Below are positions 34,312 to 44,829 of a stretch of DNA of 64,000 nt, piece after piece. Under the pieces are notes generated by a model. The model saw nothing but the letters and a program-made list of their open reading frames with translations. It was not told the DNA's origin and did not search any database. The stretch is taken from NCBI GenBank assembly GCA_030674185.1, contig JAPXFY010000018.1, positions 40,843,503-40,907,502 on the forward strand, given 5' to 3'. Origin of the DNA: Monoplex corrugatus (Eukaryota > Mollusca > Gastropoda > Littorinimorpha > Ranellidae). How positions within the stretch are numbered: position 1 is the stretch's first letter; each line of letters opens with the position of its first letter. A program made the translations under genes and the position numbers.

Positions 34312-34400
34312 CGTGCGTGTGTGTCTGTTTTAGCGCTTAGATTTGATTTTATCGAGATTTTGCGCTATACAAATAAAATATTGTATTGTATTGTATTGGA
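33150..34400 (+). mobile_element. CR1/L2-type LINE, 3' half
   Basis: Intact frame to 33995: NKLQLNDDKTEAILSG, FIMSRIDYCNSLLSGLP, IQNNAARLVL, LHWLPVSKRIQYKLDTMCYK, GPLSWNKLPLSVRQ and FKSALKTHLF, the post-catalytic part of a CR1/L2-like reverse transcriptase. The 3' end GCGCTATACAAATAAAATA with (TTGTA)n at 34352-34400 is the usual terminus of this group. The catalytic region is missing (5' truncation near 33150). A GTGTGC array has grown inside the 3' UTR. Confidence 0.88.
34126..34325. repeat. (GTGTGC)n, (GC)n, (GT)n array
   Basis: About 20 units of GTGTGC, then pure GC, then GT. All purine-pyrimidine alternating, so a strong Z-DNA candidate. Confidence 0.95.
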
Positions 34401-34721
34401 GTCATTGAGGATGAAGTATACTTCTGCATGACTGTTTTCTACGTGACACTTTTTCTTTGACATCACATTTCATTTTGATTTTCAATAAACGGTTTGGTTT
34501 GCAGCCGTCGATCTATTCACCAGCTGACCTCACTAACATACCTTACTTTCAAAAAACAGATGATTTTTTTTTTATACCATTGAACTACGGTCAGGCTGAA
34601 TTAGCCAGATATGCAATGTTTTTAAACTATGCGGCCCAGTTTCCAAATGAACGAGTCTTATTTCATTCCTTTCGTTTTCACTGTCCTTTGATGGTTTTTA
34701 TGACAGTAAAAGAGTCGGAGT

Positions 34722-34735
34722 CACACACACACACA

Positions 34736-34794
<59 letters not shown>

Positions 34795-34816
34795 GCACAC
34801 ACACTCAGACAGATAC

Positions 34817-34858
<42 letters not shown>

Positions 34859-34883
34859 CACACACACAGAGATAGATAGATAC

Positions 34884-34920
<37 letters not shown>

Positions 34921-34933
34921 ACACACACACACA

Positions 34934-35021
<88 letters not shown>
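34722..35021. repeat. (CA)n/(GA)n microsatellite
   Basis: CA and GA blocks, with the motif GATACATTGAGAGAGA present twice, showing an internal duplication. Confidence 0.95.
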
Positions 35022-35023
<2 letters not shown>

Positions 35024-35154
35024 TAGACTCAAGGAGTAAGACAGACTATCGATATGCTTTCTGTACACAAGCACATTTTATTTCGTGATAAGGCAGAAAA
35101 CACTTTAAGATATACTACACAAACATGTACATGTACTACGAGTATTACCATTGG

Positions 35155-35665
35155 TTACTACTAGTACTAGTACTACTACTACTACCATTACCGGTTACTG
35201 GCACTATACTACTACTGCTATTACTATTACTACTAACAGTATTCAACAGCCGCACCAGAGTTACATGAAACAATATTTCATTATTATATTCTGTATGTTA
35301 TGTGTTGTTCATATGTCAACATTACTTTTTACTTTTTACTTTATATATGAATTAATATCATTTTTCGTTACCACATTGTATGTTGTTGTCTGTTTACTGT
35401 AAAACAAAACAAATTTAATTTAAAGAAAAGAAAATGAAAAAAAGAAAGAAGACTTTGCTTCTGTAGTTATCCTTGACAAAGTTGTGTGTGTGTGTGTGTG
35501 CGTGCGTGTGCGTGTGCGTGTGCGTGTGCGTGTGCGTGCGTGTGTGTGTGTGCGTGTGCGTGCGTGCGTGCGTGCGTGCGTGCGTGTGTGCGTGCGTGTG
35601 TGTGTGTGTGTGTGTCTCCGCGCGCGTGCGTGCGCGAGTGAGCATGTATGCGTGTGTGTGTCGCC
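35155..35665. repeat. (ACT)n and (GT/GTGC)n repeats
   Basis: ACT triplets at 35157-35240, then AT-rich sequence without a gene, then GT with GTGC units at 35482-35665. Confidence 0.9.
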
Positions 35666-36188
35666 TACCTCGTCTAAACGAATTCTGCCAACTACAGGCA
35701 CACACCACAAAGGTATAAATTTTCCACACACTAATGTAGGTGATACAGACAAGAGGATTTACATGTCAAAACTATAATCAGCTGCTGAAACACACTGTGT
35801 AATCGGTAAATAACATTAACACAAAACTTCAACATAAAACACGCGAGTTTCATACCCTAATAACAAACTTTAGTTTTTCATACGACTGTAAAACGCTTCA
35901 AGGCACAATGCTTTTCAGCAGATATGAATACATATTAATGTAAGGTAATGATAAGGCGAACAGGTTTTAAAAACATATGAGTTTATGATCCAAACTCTTT
36001 CTGGAAGGGAGCTTCTCCTCTGAGGACCTTCTGCTGTCCAGATCTCCCAAGAGTTTCTGGCTATTAAGCGTATTGGTCTTCATAAGAAGGTGGAAATCCC
36101 ACGCGGATTATAGATTGTATTTCTGAGAAAACGTTATCGCTATCCCTTGAAAGGTTTAAAACAAAAACATTCAAACCTCTGCCCTACT

Positions 36189-36568
36189 TTGCGATCTAGG
36201 AAATTGAGTATACTTAATTTTTTTCAAAAGACCTTTTGCTAAACACTGTCCTACTTTGTGATCTATGAAATTATACCTAAATTATACTTTTTTTCCAGAA
36301 AATCCTTCGCTAAACAAACACCTCTGTTCTATTTTGCGATCGAGGAAATTATACCTAAATTATACTTAATTTTTTATCCAGAGGAACCTTCGCCAAACAA
36401 ACACCTCTGTCCTACTGTGCGATCTAGGAAATTATACCTTAATTATTCTTTTTTTTTCAGAAAAACCTTCGCTAAACAAACACCTCTGTCCTACTTTGCG
36501 ATCTAGGAAATTATACCTAAATTATACTTTTTTCTCCCAAAAAAGAACCTTCGCTAAACAATCTCAGT
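36189..36568. repeat. Five ~63-83-bp tandem units after gene C
   Basis: Each unit carries (T/G)TGCGATCTAGGAAATTATAC, ATACTTTTTTT and CCTTCGCTAAACAAACACCT. The array ends 10 bp before the gene C stop codon, so it probably lies in the 3' UTR of C. Confidence 0.9.
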
Positions 36569-36577
36569 CACTATTCT

Positions 36578-36910
36578 TCAAGCGTTCTTGACCACGATGT
36601 TGCTGAAGAAGAGACCGCACGTCTCGCAGACAGGACCAAGACAGCATTGCAGGCAGGAGCCGAAGAACTTCTGGGCACAGCCACAGTTGATCATGAAGAC
36701 TCTCAGGCATGGGGTGACGTGCCACACATGCGTGAAGGTGATCATGGCGAACTCACATCCCCAGTACATGGCTAAGGGGATGCCACAAAAGATGGTGAAG
36801 AGGTTGTAGCAGCAGCCTTTGCAGCACTCAAAACACTTGAAGGAGTTGGTCCACACGCAGTCAATGCTGTGGGCGCCATCTGGTTCCGCCAGCACGTCGT
36901 TGAAGGCCAC
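36578..36910 (-). CDS. CAV: Caveolin gene C, exon 2
   Basis: Minus strand, acceptor GTCATTGCAG, 110 codons plus TGA at 36580-36578. With exon 1 it makes a 134-aa caveolin. It opens VAFNDVLAEPDGAHSID, where the usual Glu of the FEDV signature is Asn. Then come DCVWTNSFKCFECCKGCCYN (scaffolding-domain position), the hairpin GIPLAMYWGC with the conserved Pro, HVWHVTPCLRVF, and C-terminal SNIVVKNA. Sixteen Cys in the exon. The closest exon 2 is that of gene D, differing at about 12 of 110 residues. The frame is intact. Gene C reads away from gene D and towards gene B. Expected role: membrane scaffold of caveolae or related domains. Confidence 0.92.
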   Translation of the reverse strand: MAFNDVLAEPDGAHSIDCVWTNSFKCFECCKGCCYNLFTIFCGIPLAMYWGCEFAMITFTHVWHVTPCLRVFMINCGCAQKFFGSCLQCCLGPVCETCGLFFSNIVVKNA

Positions 36911-37137
36911 CTGCAATGACACAAACATTAATGTTCTGTTTTGATTCGATTTCTTCAAGGTAAACAACACCGAAGCCCACAGGACTTTGAAAATATCGAA
37001 AGCTCAACAAAAGTACCAAACGTGAAATAACAAACAACAAATAATTTCGTTTGACAATTCACTGAAAACATTTTTGAATCAAGAAACAGATTATTTATGG
37101 TTCACTGAAAATATCTTTGAATCGAAGAAACAGATGT

Positions 37138-37172
<35 letters not shown>

Positions 37173-38530
37173 CAGGGTGTTTCAAAAAGAATACGCCAAA
37201 ATCATTACGCAGTTTTTTCAGGTCTATAGCATTGTAGTGGACTGAATCAGTGGTTATTTGATAGAGTAGTTATCAAAGTTTGATTGGGTGTCAGTTTCAC
37301 CGCTGTCGTTAGTATAACTTCCGGTGCAGCTGAATTGTGGGAAGATCAATCAAAATGGCGACTCCTCAGCAGAAGGCGTTTTGCGTGCTTGAGTTCGCGA
37401 AAACAAACGCCATTGTCACGGTGCAACGTGCTTTCAGAACAGAATTCGGCATTGATCCGCCCCATCGTGAGAGCATTCGACGGTGGGTTAGACAGTTTAA
37501 AGAGAGTGGGTGTCTGTGCAAAGGAAAGAGTCCTGGAAGACCACGTGTTACAGAGGAGCAAGTGGAGAGGATTCATGATGCATTTGAGAGCAGCCCACGT
37601 AAGTCCGTACGTCGAGCAAGTCTTCAGCTTGCCATCCCTCATACCACTGTCTGGCGTGTGTTAAAGAGACGATTACACATGAAACCATACAAACTAAGCC
37701 TCGTCCAAGCACTTACTAATGATGACAAGGTGATGCGGAGGACATTCTGTGAGTCAATGCTGGAGATGGAGGAAGGTGATGAAACTCTTTTTCACGTTTA
37801 GTTTTTAGTGACGAAGCGACTTTCCATTTGAGCGGCACAGTCAATCGTCACAATGTGCGCATTTGGGGAACAGATCACCCACATGAAACTGTTGAGCATG
37901 AAAGAGATTCCCCTAAAGTGAACGTCTTCTGTGCTGTGTCTCAAGACAAGGTCTATGGTCCCTTTTTCTTTGAAGGAAACACCGTTACAGGACAAACCTA
38001 TCTCGAAATGCTCCAAAACTGGCTATTCACTTTACTGCAAGCAGATTCGAATGACTTCATTTTTCAGCAAGATGGAGCACCACCCCATTGGCATCTCGGG
38101 GTTAGAGCTTATCTGAATGAAAACGTGCCTCAGCGATGGATTGGGAGGAGAGGTGCTAAAGACCTTGCTCTCTGTGCTTGGCCTGCCAGATCCCCGGACC
38201 TCACTGTGTGTGACTTTTTCTTGTGGGGGTATGTTAAAGACCAAGTTTATGTTCCACCACTTCCAGCAAGTATCGATGACTTGAAAGATCGAATAACAGC
38301 TGCAATCAACACGGTGGACCGTGTCATGCTGAGACGCGTTTGGGAGGAATTCTCATATCGGCTTGATGTTGTCCGCGCTGCCGGTGGTGGCCACATTGAG
38401 CACTTATAAAACATGAAATGAAACTTGAATGTATATACAACACATGTGTTCATGCTAGAGGTTTGTAATTTTTTTCGTTTTTGACACATCACGTGATGAT
38501 TTTGGCGTTTTTTTTTTTTTTTGAAATACC

Positions 38531-38533
<3 letters not shown>
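37173..38533 (+). mobile_element. Tc1/mariner-superfamily transposon, both ends present
   Basis: Inverted ends CAGGGTGTTTCAAAAAG (37173) and, reversed, CAGGGTATTTCAAAAAA (38533), followed inward by CGCCAAAATCAT on both sides. TA dinucleotides flank both ends, the mariner-type target duplication. It landed in a CA/TA microsatellite. The 3' end has an A/T homopolymer (38505-38522) that has lengthened. Contains one frameshifted transposase gene. 1361 bp. Confidence 0.92.
37355..38409 (+). pseudogene. Transposase of the mariner-type element, one frameshift
   Basis: The ATG at 37355 starts MATPQQKAFCVLEFAKT. The N-terminal helix-turn-helix region (DUF4817-like: SIRRWVRQFKESG, GRPRVTEEQVERI, TTVWRVLKRR) is followed by the catalytic half SDEATFHLSG, NVFCAVS, FQQDGAPPHW and SPDLTVCDFFLWG, with the three acidic positions retained. 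The frame breaks near 37790, where a T run is apparently one base short, so the first frame stops at 37799-37801. The rest is open to TAA at 38407. Recent but probably inactive unless the break is a sequencing error. Confidence 0.88.
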
Positions 38534-38623
<90 letters not shown>

Positions 38624-38781
38624 CATGTATATATATAGAGAGAGAGAGAGGGGAGGGGGAGAGAGAGAGAGAGGGAGAGACAAATAGATAGATAGATAGA
38701 TAGATAGATGGATAGATAGATAGAAAGACAGACAGACAGACAGACAGATAGATAGATAGATAGATAGATATTAATACAGAT

Positions 38782-38816
<35 letters not shown>

Positions 38817-38835
38817 TTAATACAGATATAGATAA
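38534..38835. repeat. (AT)n(GT)n(GA)n(GATA)n compound microsatellite
   Basis: AT 38534-38581, GT to 38620, GA 38637-38680, GATA/GACA tetranucleotides to 38830. A duplicated TTAATACAGATATAGATA is seen at about 38770 and 38817. Confidence 0.95.
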
Positions 38836-39589
38836 ACAGGATAACTTCAGCAAGTGTTCACTAGGTAACCATTTCGCATGGACTCAAGTGGTTTCAAAGC
38901 AAAGAAATAACCACAAACAATGAAGCAAGCAACAAAAAGACGAAAAACAACAACAGCAACTGATTTATAAACTGATGACATGGTTGGTTACTGGTGGACA
39001 GCGCTCAGACAGTTCTGTACACACTCCATAGAATTTTACCAGCAATGATCTTAAAAACATGAAGACCTAACCTTTCACCCAAATCTTCCAGTGTTGATAT
39101 TATAATACCCCCTCCATTGGAATGTACTGTCGTTCCTAACCACTGATTATGTGACTTTATCAAGTCGTTTATGTTTATGCTTGCATAATGCTTATGACCA
39201 GTAAGTATGTGTATGTATGGTTAGTTCTGTAATAATTATGGATTCAACTGTGTACGAGTGTGAACGTTCTAATGTGCGTGTGAGTGAATGCACGCGTGTG
39301 AGCGTGCGTGTGTATGGGCGAGTGCGCGCGCGTGTCTGCACTAGCGTGTGTTTGCGGGAGGGGCCAGAGATATCAGTTCTGTATGTATTACACTCTGTTT
39401 TGTTCATGAGTAATGCGTGTAACTGAGTTCAAGCGAGTTCGCATGGTTAGTGACACACATGAATGATTTATTCTTGTTATGATCTTAGTGAAAGATAATA
39501 CAAACGCCTATGATTAAGTAAGAAACATCTTCACAAAGAAACAAACAACGTAGACAAAAAAAAACGAGTTTAGAGCCGGTAATCTAAGC

Positions 39590-39782
39590 ACCTGGTCACG
39601 GCGGGAAAGCTGGAGGGAAAGAGAGCACCGGGTAGACCCAGGGAGAAAAATTAATGCTGGACGGACTTGCAGAATGGCTGGGGACGGGGAGGGTGGGGGA
39701 GATGCTAGGGGCAACGAGAGATAGAGGCAGATGGAAGTCCATGATCGCCAACGCCATGCGGCAGGGCACCTGATGATGATGA
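39590..39782 (+). mobile_element. LINE family L1g, 3' end
   Basis: CACCTGGTCACGGCGGGAAA to GCCATGCGGCAGGGCACC and GATGATGATGA tail. 5'-truncated. Confidence 0.8.
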
Positions 39783-39889
39783 ATCTAACCGCCCCCCTTC
39801 CTCTTACTTTTTTTTTTTAATCAATAATGGCCCAAATATTTATGCACAACCCTCAGCCTATTTCAAAAGAATCTGATTTCGAATTAGAA

Positions 39890-40200
39890 TTTGTTCAAGA
39901 CGGATTCATCGCATTCGGACAATTCCACATGCGCTTCACACACGTGTACCAGCGATGATCTGGCAGACTGTCAGAGCCTGAACAAAAATACAGGAGATTG
40001 ACAAAGACCTGAAAAGGGAGGAGAGAGAAGGGTGACTCATAGAACACTAAATTGACACCTCCAGAATGGATGAAGCATTACTAAAGATGGGCAGCGAACA
40101 GGCCAGTTTTTGTGACGCAGGCTGAGGTCAAACCGGAGATATAAAATCAAAGAACAATGCTCTTTCTGATGAACCAGCCAACCCGCCATTCCACTGGAAC
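39890..40200 (-). mobile_element. SINE-like repeat S4, copy 3
   Basis: TCTGGCAGACTGTCAGAGCC, then GAACAGGCCAGTTTTTGTGA and CAGGCTGAGGTCAAACC match S4. Confidence 0.5.
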
Positions 40201-40261
40201 AAGTCGAGTAACGCTGTGGTTAGGCGTTCGACCTCCTGAAGGATCACTGGCTTTTGTTCAT

Positions 40262-41322
40262 AGGGTCCTCTTCTTCTCTTCTTCTTCTTCTTCTTCTGCT
40301 TCTTCTTCTTCTTCTTCTGCTTCTTCTTCTTCTTCCTCCTTTCCTGTTTCGTCTTCTCTTTCTCCTTCTTCTTCTTCTTCTCCTTCGTCTTCTCTTTTCT
40401 TCTTCTTCTTCTTCTTCTTCTTCTTCTTCTTCTTCTTCTTCTTCTTCTTCTTCTTCTTCTTCTTCTTCTTCTTCTTCTTCTCTTCTTCCTTTCCTCCTTC
40501 GTCCTTTCCTTCTTCTTCTTCTTCTTTTCCCCTGTCGTCTTATCTTTCTTCTTCTTCTCCTTCGTCTTCTCCTTCTTTTCCTTCTTCTTCTTCTTCTTCT
40601 TCTTTTCCTCCTTCTTCTTCTCCTTCTTCTTCCCCTTCATCTTCTTTGTCTTTTTCTCCTTCGTCTTCTCCTTCTTTTCCTTCTTCTTCTTCTTCTTTTC
40701 CTCCTTCGTTATTTCCTTTTTGTTCTTCTTCTTCACCTCCTTTGTGTTCTTCCGTCTCCGTCTTCTCCTTCTTCTTCTCCTCCTCCTTTTTCTTCTCCTT
40801 CTTCTGCTCTTCCTCCATCTTCTTTTTCTTCTCCTTCTTCGTCTTTTCCTTCTCCTTCCTCTCCTTCTTCTTCTTTTCCTTCTTCTCCTCTTCCTCCGTC
40901 GTCTTCTTCTGCTTCGTCTTATTCATCTTCTCCTTGTTCTTCTCCTTCTTCTCCTGTTCTTCTTTTTACTTTCCTCCTTCGGCTTCTACATGTATTCTTC
41001 TTCTCTGTTTCATCTTCTTTCTTCTTCTTCTCCTTCGTCTTCTCCTTCTTTTCCTTCTTATTCTTCTTTTCATCTTTCTTCTTCTTCTCCTTCTTCTCCT
41101 TCTCCTCCTTCTTCTCCTCCTTCTTCTCCTTCTCCTTCTTCTCCTCCTTCTTCTCCTCCTCCTCCTCCTCCTCCTTCTCCTTCTTCTCCTCCTTCTCCTC
41201 CTCCTCCTTCTCCTCCTTCTCCTTCTTCTTCTTCTTCTCCTCCTTCTCCTTCTCCTTCTTCTTCTTCTTCTTCTTCTTTCTTCTTCTTCTTCTTCTTCTC
41301 CTCCTCCTTCTTTTTCTTCCAT
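40262..41322. repeat. 1.06-kb homopyrimidine tract (CTT/TCC)n
   Basis: Almost purely C/T on the plus strand; pure (TTC)n at about 40394-40480, mixed TTC/TCC elsewhere. All three forward frames are open for 200-400 codons (Ser, Leu or Phe runs) and the reverse gives Arg, Lys or Glu runs; none is a gene. Candidate triplex/H-DNA. In the gene C transcript it would be a purine (GAA/GGA) tract. Confidence 0.95.
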
Positions 41323-41669
41323 TTCTTTCGTTTATCGTCTACATTGTCAGACCACATCTGGTGATAAACTGTGACCGTTTTCTTCAGTTCCTGTCGGCTG
41401 CCATGGAGCTTGGTGGTCAAGAGGACTCGTGGTCGGCCATACTGATGGCAGAAGCACCTTCTCGGAGATTCTAAGTTCACTCCGAACACAGCATGGCATC
41501 AGTGGCGTCAGCGCATATGGGATTTATTCCGAGCGCGGAGACGTTAGCTTGAGAAATTGAAACTGAAAAATGAACCTGTCCCTCTGAAAAAACATTTTAG
41601 CAGCAGTGTACTGAAGCTTAGAAAACCCATCTATAGATCACTACTTTAGTTGTCTCCGTGTTCCGGGCT

Positions 41670-41890
41670 TGTTGTTGTTATTGTTGTTCAAAGCCCAGCC
41701 GACTGCGTAGAGCCATATCAGGGCTATAGCCACATCACAACATACAAAACAGGGAAAAAAGAAAAGAAAATTAAGTACACATATCAACGCATTCGCGCAC
41801 AGAATCTAAGGACGTGCCCTGGCGTTGACCTCTTCTTCCAATTTATCGCACAGGGGATTTAAAAAACACACTTGAATACAAATTTATTCA
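41670..41890 (+). repeat. Dispersed repeat R1, copy 8
   Basis: TTGTTCAAAGCCCAGCCGAC and AGCCATATCAGGGCTATAGC, then GCGTTGACCTCTTC and CGCACAGGGGATTTAAA, then truncated. An S5 copy lies just upstream (41480-41570). Confidence 0.75.
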
Positions 41891-42002
41891 GACGATTCCC
41901 ATGGAATCTCATCTGTGGTGGCAGATGCTACAGTCCCCGTCCCTGGGCCCCGTGTTTGAACCTCAGGGACAATACGCCCCTCCTCCGTTCTTTAAATTCA
42001 CA

Positions 42003-42232
42003 CACATTAAAAATGGTAAATGTCATGCTAATGGTTGTGGGTTCGAAACCCGGAGGGCGTTACATTTAAACTGGCCTTGTCGCTGTCCCATCTTAACATC
42101 ACTGTTGTTCTGGTGGTGTCAGTACAGGATTAGAAAAGTTCCCCGTTCCCCCACTTCACTGGGATGGTTATCCCCGTCGGCCATATCACCTGAGGTGAGT
42201 GTCGACGTAAAAACTGAATCAAATCAAACTAT
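42003..42232 (+). mobile_element. tRNA-derived SINE (family S2), 5'-truncated
   Basis: B box GTGGGTTCGAAACCCGG near 42041; body GGGATGGTTATCCCCGTCGG and CATATCACCTGAG as in 26459-26712. A box missing. Confidence 0.75.
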
Positions 42233-42601
42233 CAATGATAAATGTGCATGATTCTCTCTCCTAGAAACATTTTAAAAGTTAAAACTGTTTCACTTTTACA
42301 ACACGTTCTCTTGAAAACATAATTCTAACATTAATTTATTCGATTCTATCATTACAATTAATCTATTATTCGAATTCTACCAGAAGGCAGAATTGTCTTG
42401 TCACCAAGACTCCGGCAAGAAAATACAATCAACACAACACAGAGCAAACACCAACACGGAAAAAGGTTGACAACGACGATAGAAATAATAGATACCGCCA
42501 ATAAAAATCAAAAACAAACGTTGAAAAAAAAATCAACAACAAATCAATGAAATCAAAAAGATAAAGTCAACCAATAACAATCAAACAAAAAAATCACTTA
42601 C

Positions 42602-42673
42602 CCGAATATGGTCATTCAGATTGTTGGGATCGCGATTCGTCATGTCTTGCATATCCATCTGAACCTGAGCCAT
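42602..42673 (-). CDS. CAV: Caveolin gene C, exon 1
   Basis: Twenty-four codons on the minus strand, ATG at 42673-42671. The N-terminus MAQVQMDMQDMT is rich in Gln, Met and Asp, followed by NRDPNNLNDHIR. Donor GTAAGT, phase 0. The Q/M/D start resembles gene B (MALQ7AMDSMDME), whereas the final block NLNDH(I/V) matches gene D. It joins the exon at 36578-36910. Confidence 0.88.
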
Positions 42674-43013
42674 GATGAAGAGTCAGCGAGAGTTCTTAAA
42701 TTCACCGGGATGAAGAAACAAAACCCGAACCAAAATCCCCCACGTTCGCAAAGTCTGCAGACAGCCAAGACCAGGAAGACCTTCAAGAGACCGAATCTCT
42801 TTTCTCAGACTTTCAGACGAGCACTGTGGCACAGATTCTTCAATTCAAGAGTTGACTGGGACAACGAATGTCAAAGATATCTTTATGTGTTTGTATCTTC
42901 ACGCATTTCTTAGCGACGGGTTGCTTGGAGAACTCATTTGTGTATGTGCGCAACACGTACAGAAACATTCATGTATGATCAACCTGTACCCCCTCTTTGT
43001 CGTCACATACACA

Positions 43014-43017
<4 letters not shown>

Positions 43018-43096
<79 letters not shown>

Positions 43097-43100
43097 CCAC
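43018..43100. repeat. (CA)n microsatellite upstream of gene C
   Basis: CA run about 350 bp upstream of the gene C ATG. Confidence 0.95.
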
Positions 43101-43261
43101 ACAAAACAGCACGCAACATTAAAGATATCAACTGATCAATGTTCGGACCCTTGTATTGTTTTGCCATTCCGATATCCGATCAAGCGGACTAGGCATAAGA
43201 TAAGAAAGACGATGGATTCGGAGATGGGGGTGAAAGAATATTACACTGTGTGTATGTGTTA

Positions 43262-43272
43262 GCGTGTGTGTG

Positions 43273-43310
<38 letters not shown>

Positions 43311-43370
43311 CGTGCGTGCGTGTGTGCGTGTATGTACATATGTGTGTGCGTGTGTATGTGTGTGTGTGTA

Positions 43371-43413
<43 letters not shown>

Positions 43414-43607
43414 CGAGACCGAGAGAGAGAGAGACAATGACAGAGACGGAGACAGAGACAGAGACCGAGAGAGAGACAGAGAGAGAGACAGAGAGACAGA
43501 GAGAGAGAGAGAGAGAGACAGAGAAAAAGACAGAAGACACAAAAAGAGGGAGACACAGAGAGACTGAGACTGAGAGACACACACACACAGACAGAGAAAA
43601 AGACAGA

Positions 43608-43660
<53 letters not shown>

Positions 43661-43720
43661 TACAGACAGACAGACAGAGAGACACAGAGAGAGAGACAAA
43701 GAGAATCTGAGTGAGTGTGC
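43262..43720. repeat. (GT)n/(GA)n/(GACA)n compound repeat
   Basis: GT to 43385, then GA and GAGACA units, then GACA at 43633-43678. Produces long SLSLS and RERE frames that are not genes. Confidence 0.95.
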
Positions 43721-44504
43721 ATGAACACATAAGCTCTTTTGTGTCGCATATAAAATCTGAACGAGTTATCTAATTACAACCGTACACTATTTTCTGTAAT
43801 AAATGTAGCAGTCTGTTTGATGCGCATGCATGCGTGCGTAAACGCGTGTGCGTGCACGACTGTGTAAATGCAATCAGGTTTCGTTTCTTCTTCCATCCAG
43901 GGTAGAAAAGGAAGGACGGGAGAGGTGGGCTGGGTGGGGTGGGGTGGGGGTGGGGGTAGTTTCCTTCTTCCACTTAGGTCAGGAAGAGAAGGAGGGGGAG
44001 GGGGGGGGGGGTAATTTTTCCGTCAGGGTTTGTTCAGAGAAGGGAGGTGCAATTGAAGGGAACTCTTAAACAAACAAGAAACGAGCAAAACAGTGATTGA
44101 CTTCACAAAGCAAGAGGACCTACCTTGGTTTCTGACTCATGACTGACGTTGCTTGTCAACTTATCTGAAGTAAAAAAAATTTTTTTAAAAAAAGAAAGAA
44201 AAAGTCTGTAGAAGAGCCCCCCATTTCAGTTCCCAGCTACTCCCTCCCACTACAAAGTCCACAGATGAAAATAATGGGAAAGGTGGTGAGAAGAGGGAGA
44301 TGGAGATGGTATGATCACGGGTGGGGGGGGGGGGGGGGGATTGGTTTGTTTGCAGATTGTGTGTTGAGAGGTTGACACGTTGTTTTTCTTTCCTTCAATT
44401 TATTCAGACAGAAAACTTGAAGAGAAGTTCATCTTGTAAAATAAAAAAAAAAGGACTGCCCGCTCTCTCTCTTCTCTTCATTTATTTCGCATGTCATATA
44501 TGAG

Positions 44505-44796
44505 TCTGTATGTCTGTATGTCTGTAGTATGTATAGTATGCATACTATGTATGTATGTATGCATACTATGTATGTATGTATGTATGTATGTATGTATGTA
44601 TGTATGTATGTATGTATGTATGTATGTGTAGTATGATACGTATGTATGTATGTATGCTGTATGTATGTATGTATGTATGTATGTATGCATGTATGTATGT
44701 ATGTAGGTAGTATGTATGTCATGTATGTGTATGTGTATGTTGTGTATACATGTATGTATGTATGTATGCATATATATATGTATTATGTATGTATGC

Positions 44797-44829
<33 letters not shown>

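Larger units (their letters stand above)
36911..42601 (-). other. Intron of caveolin gene C
   Basis: 5.7 kb, donor GTAAGT, acceptor CATTGCAG. Contains the mariner-type element, AT/GT/GATA repeats, a LINE end, S4, the 1.06-kb pyrimidine tract, R1 and SINE S2. 38840-39585 and 42235-42590 show no gene. Confidence 0.8.

Noticed and set aside
34457..34879. 140-codon plus-strand frame with THTHTH end
   Set aside because: AT-rich non-repeat sequence running into CA/GA repeats; no homology recognised.
40157..41474. Overlapping open frames of about 400 codons (Ser, Leu, Phe) on the plus strand
   Set aside because: Produced by the C/T tract, which contains no stop codons; composition follows the repeat and all frames are open.
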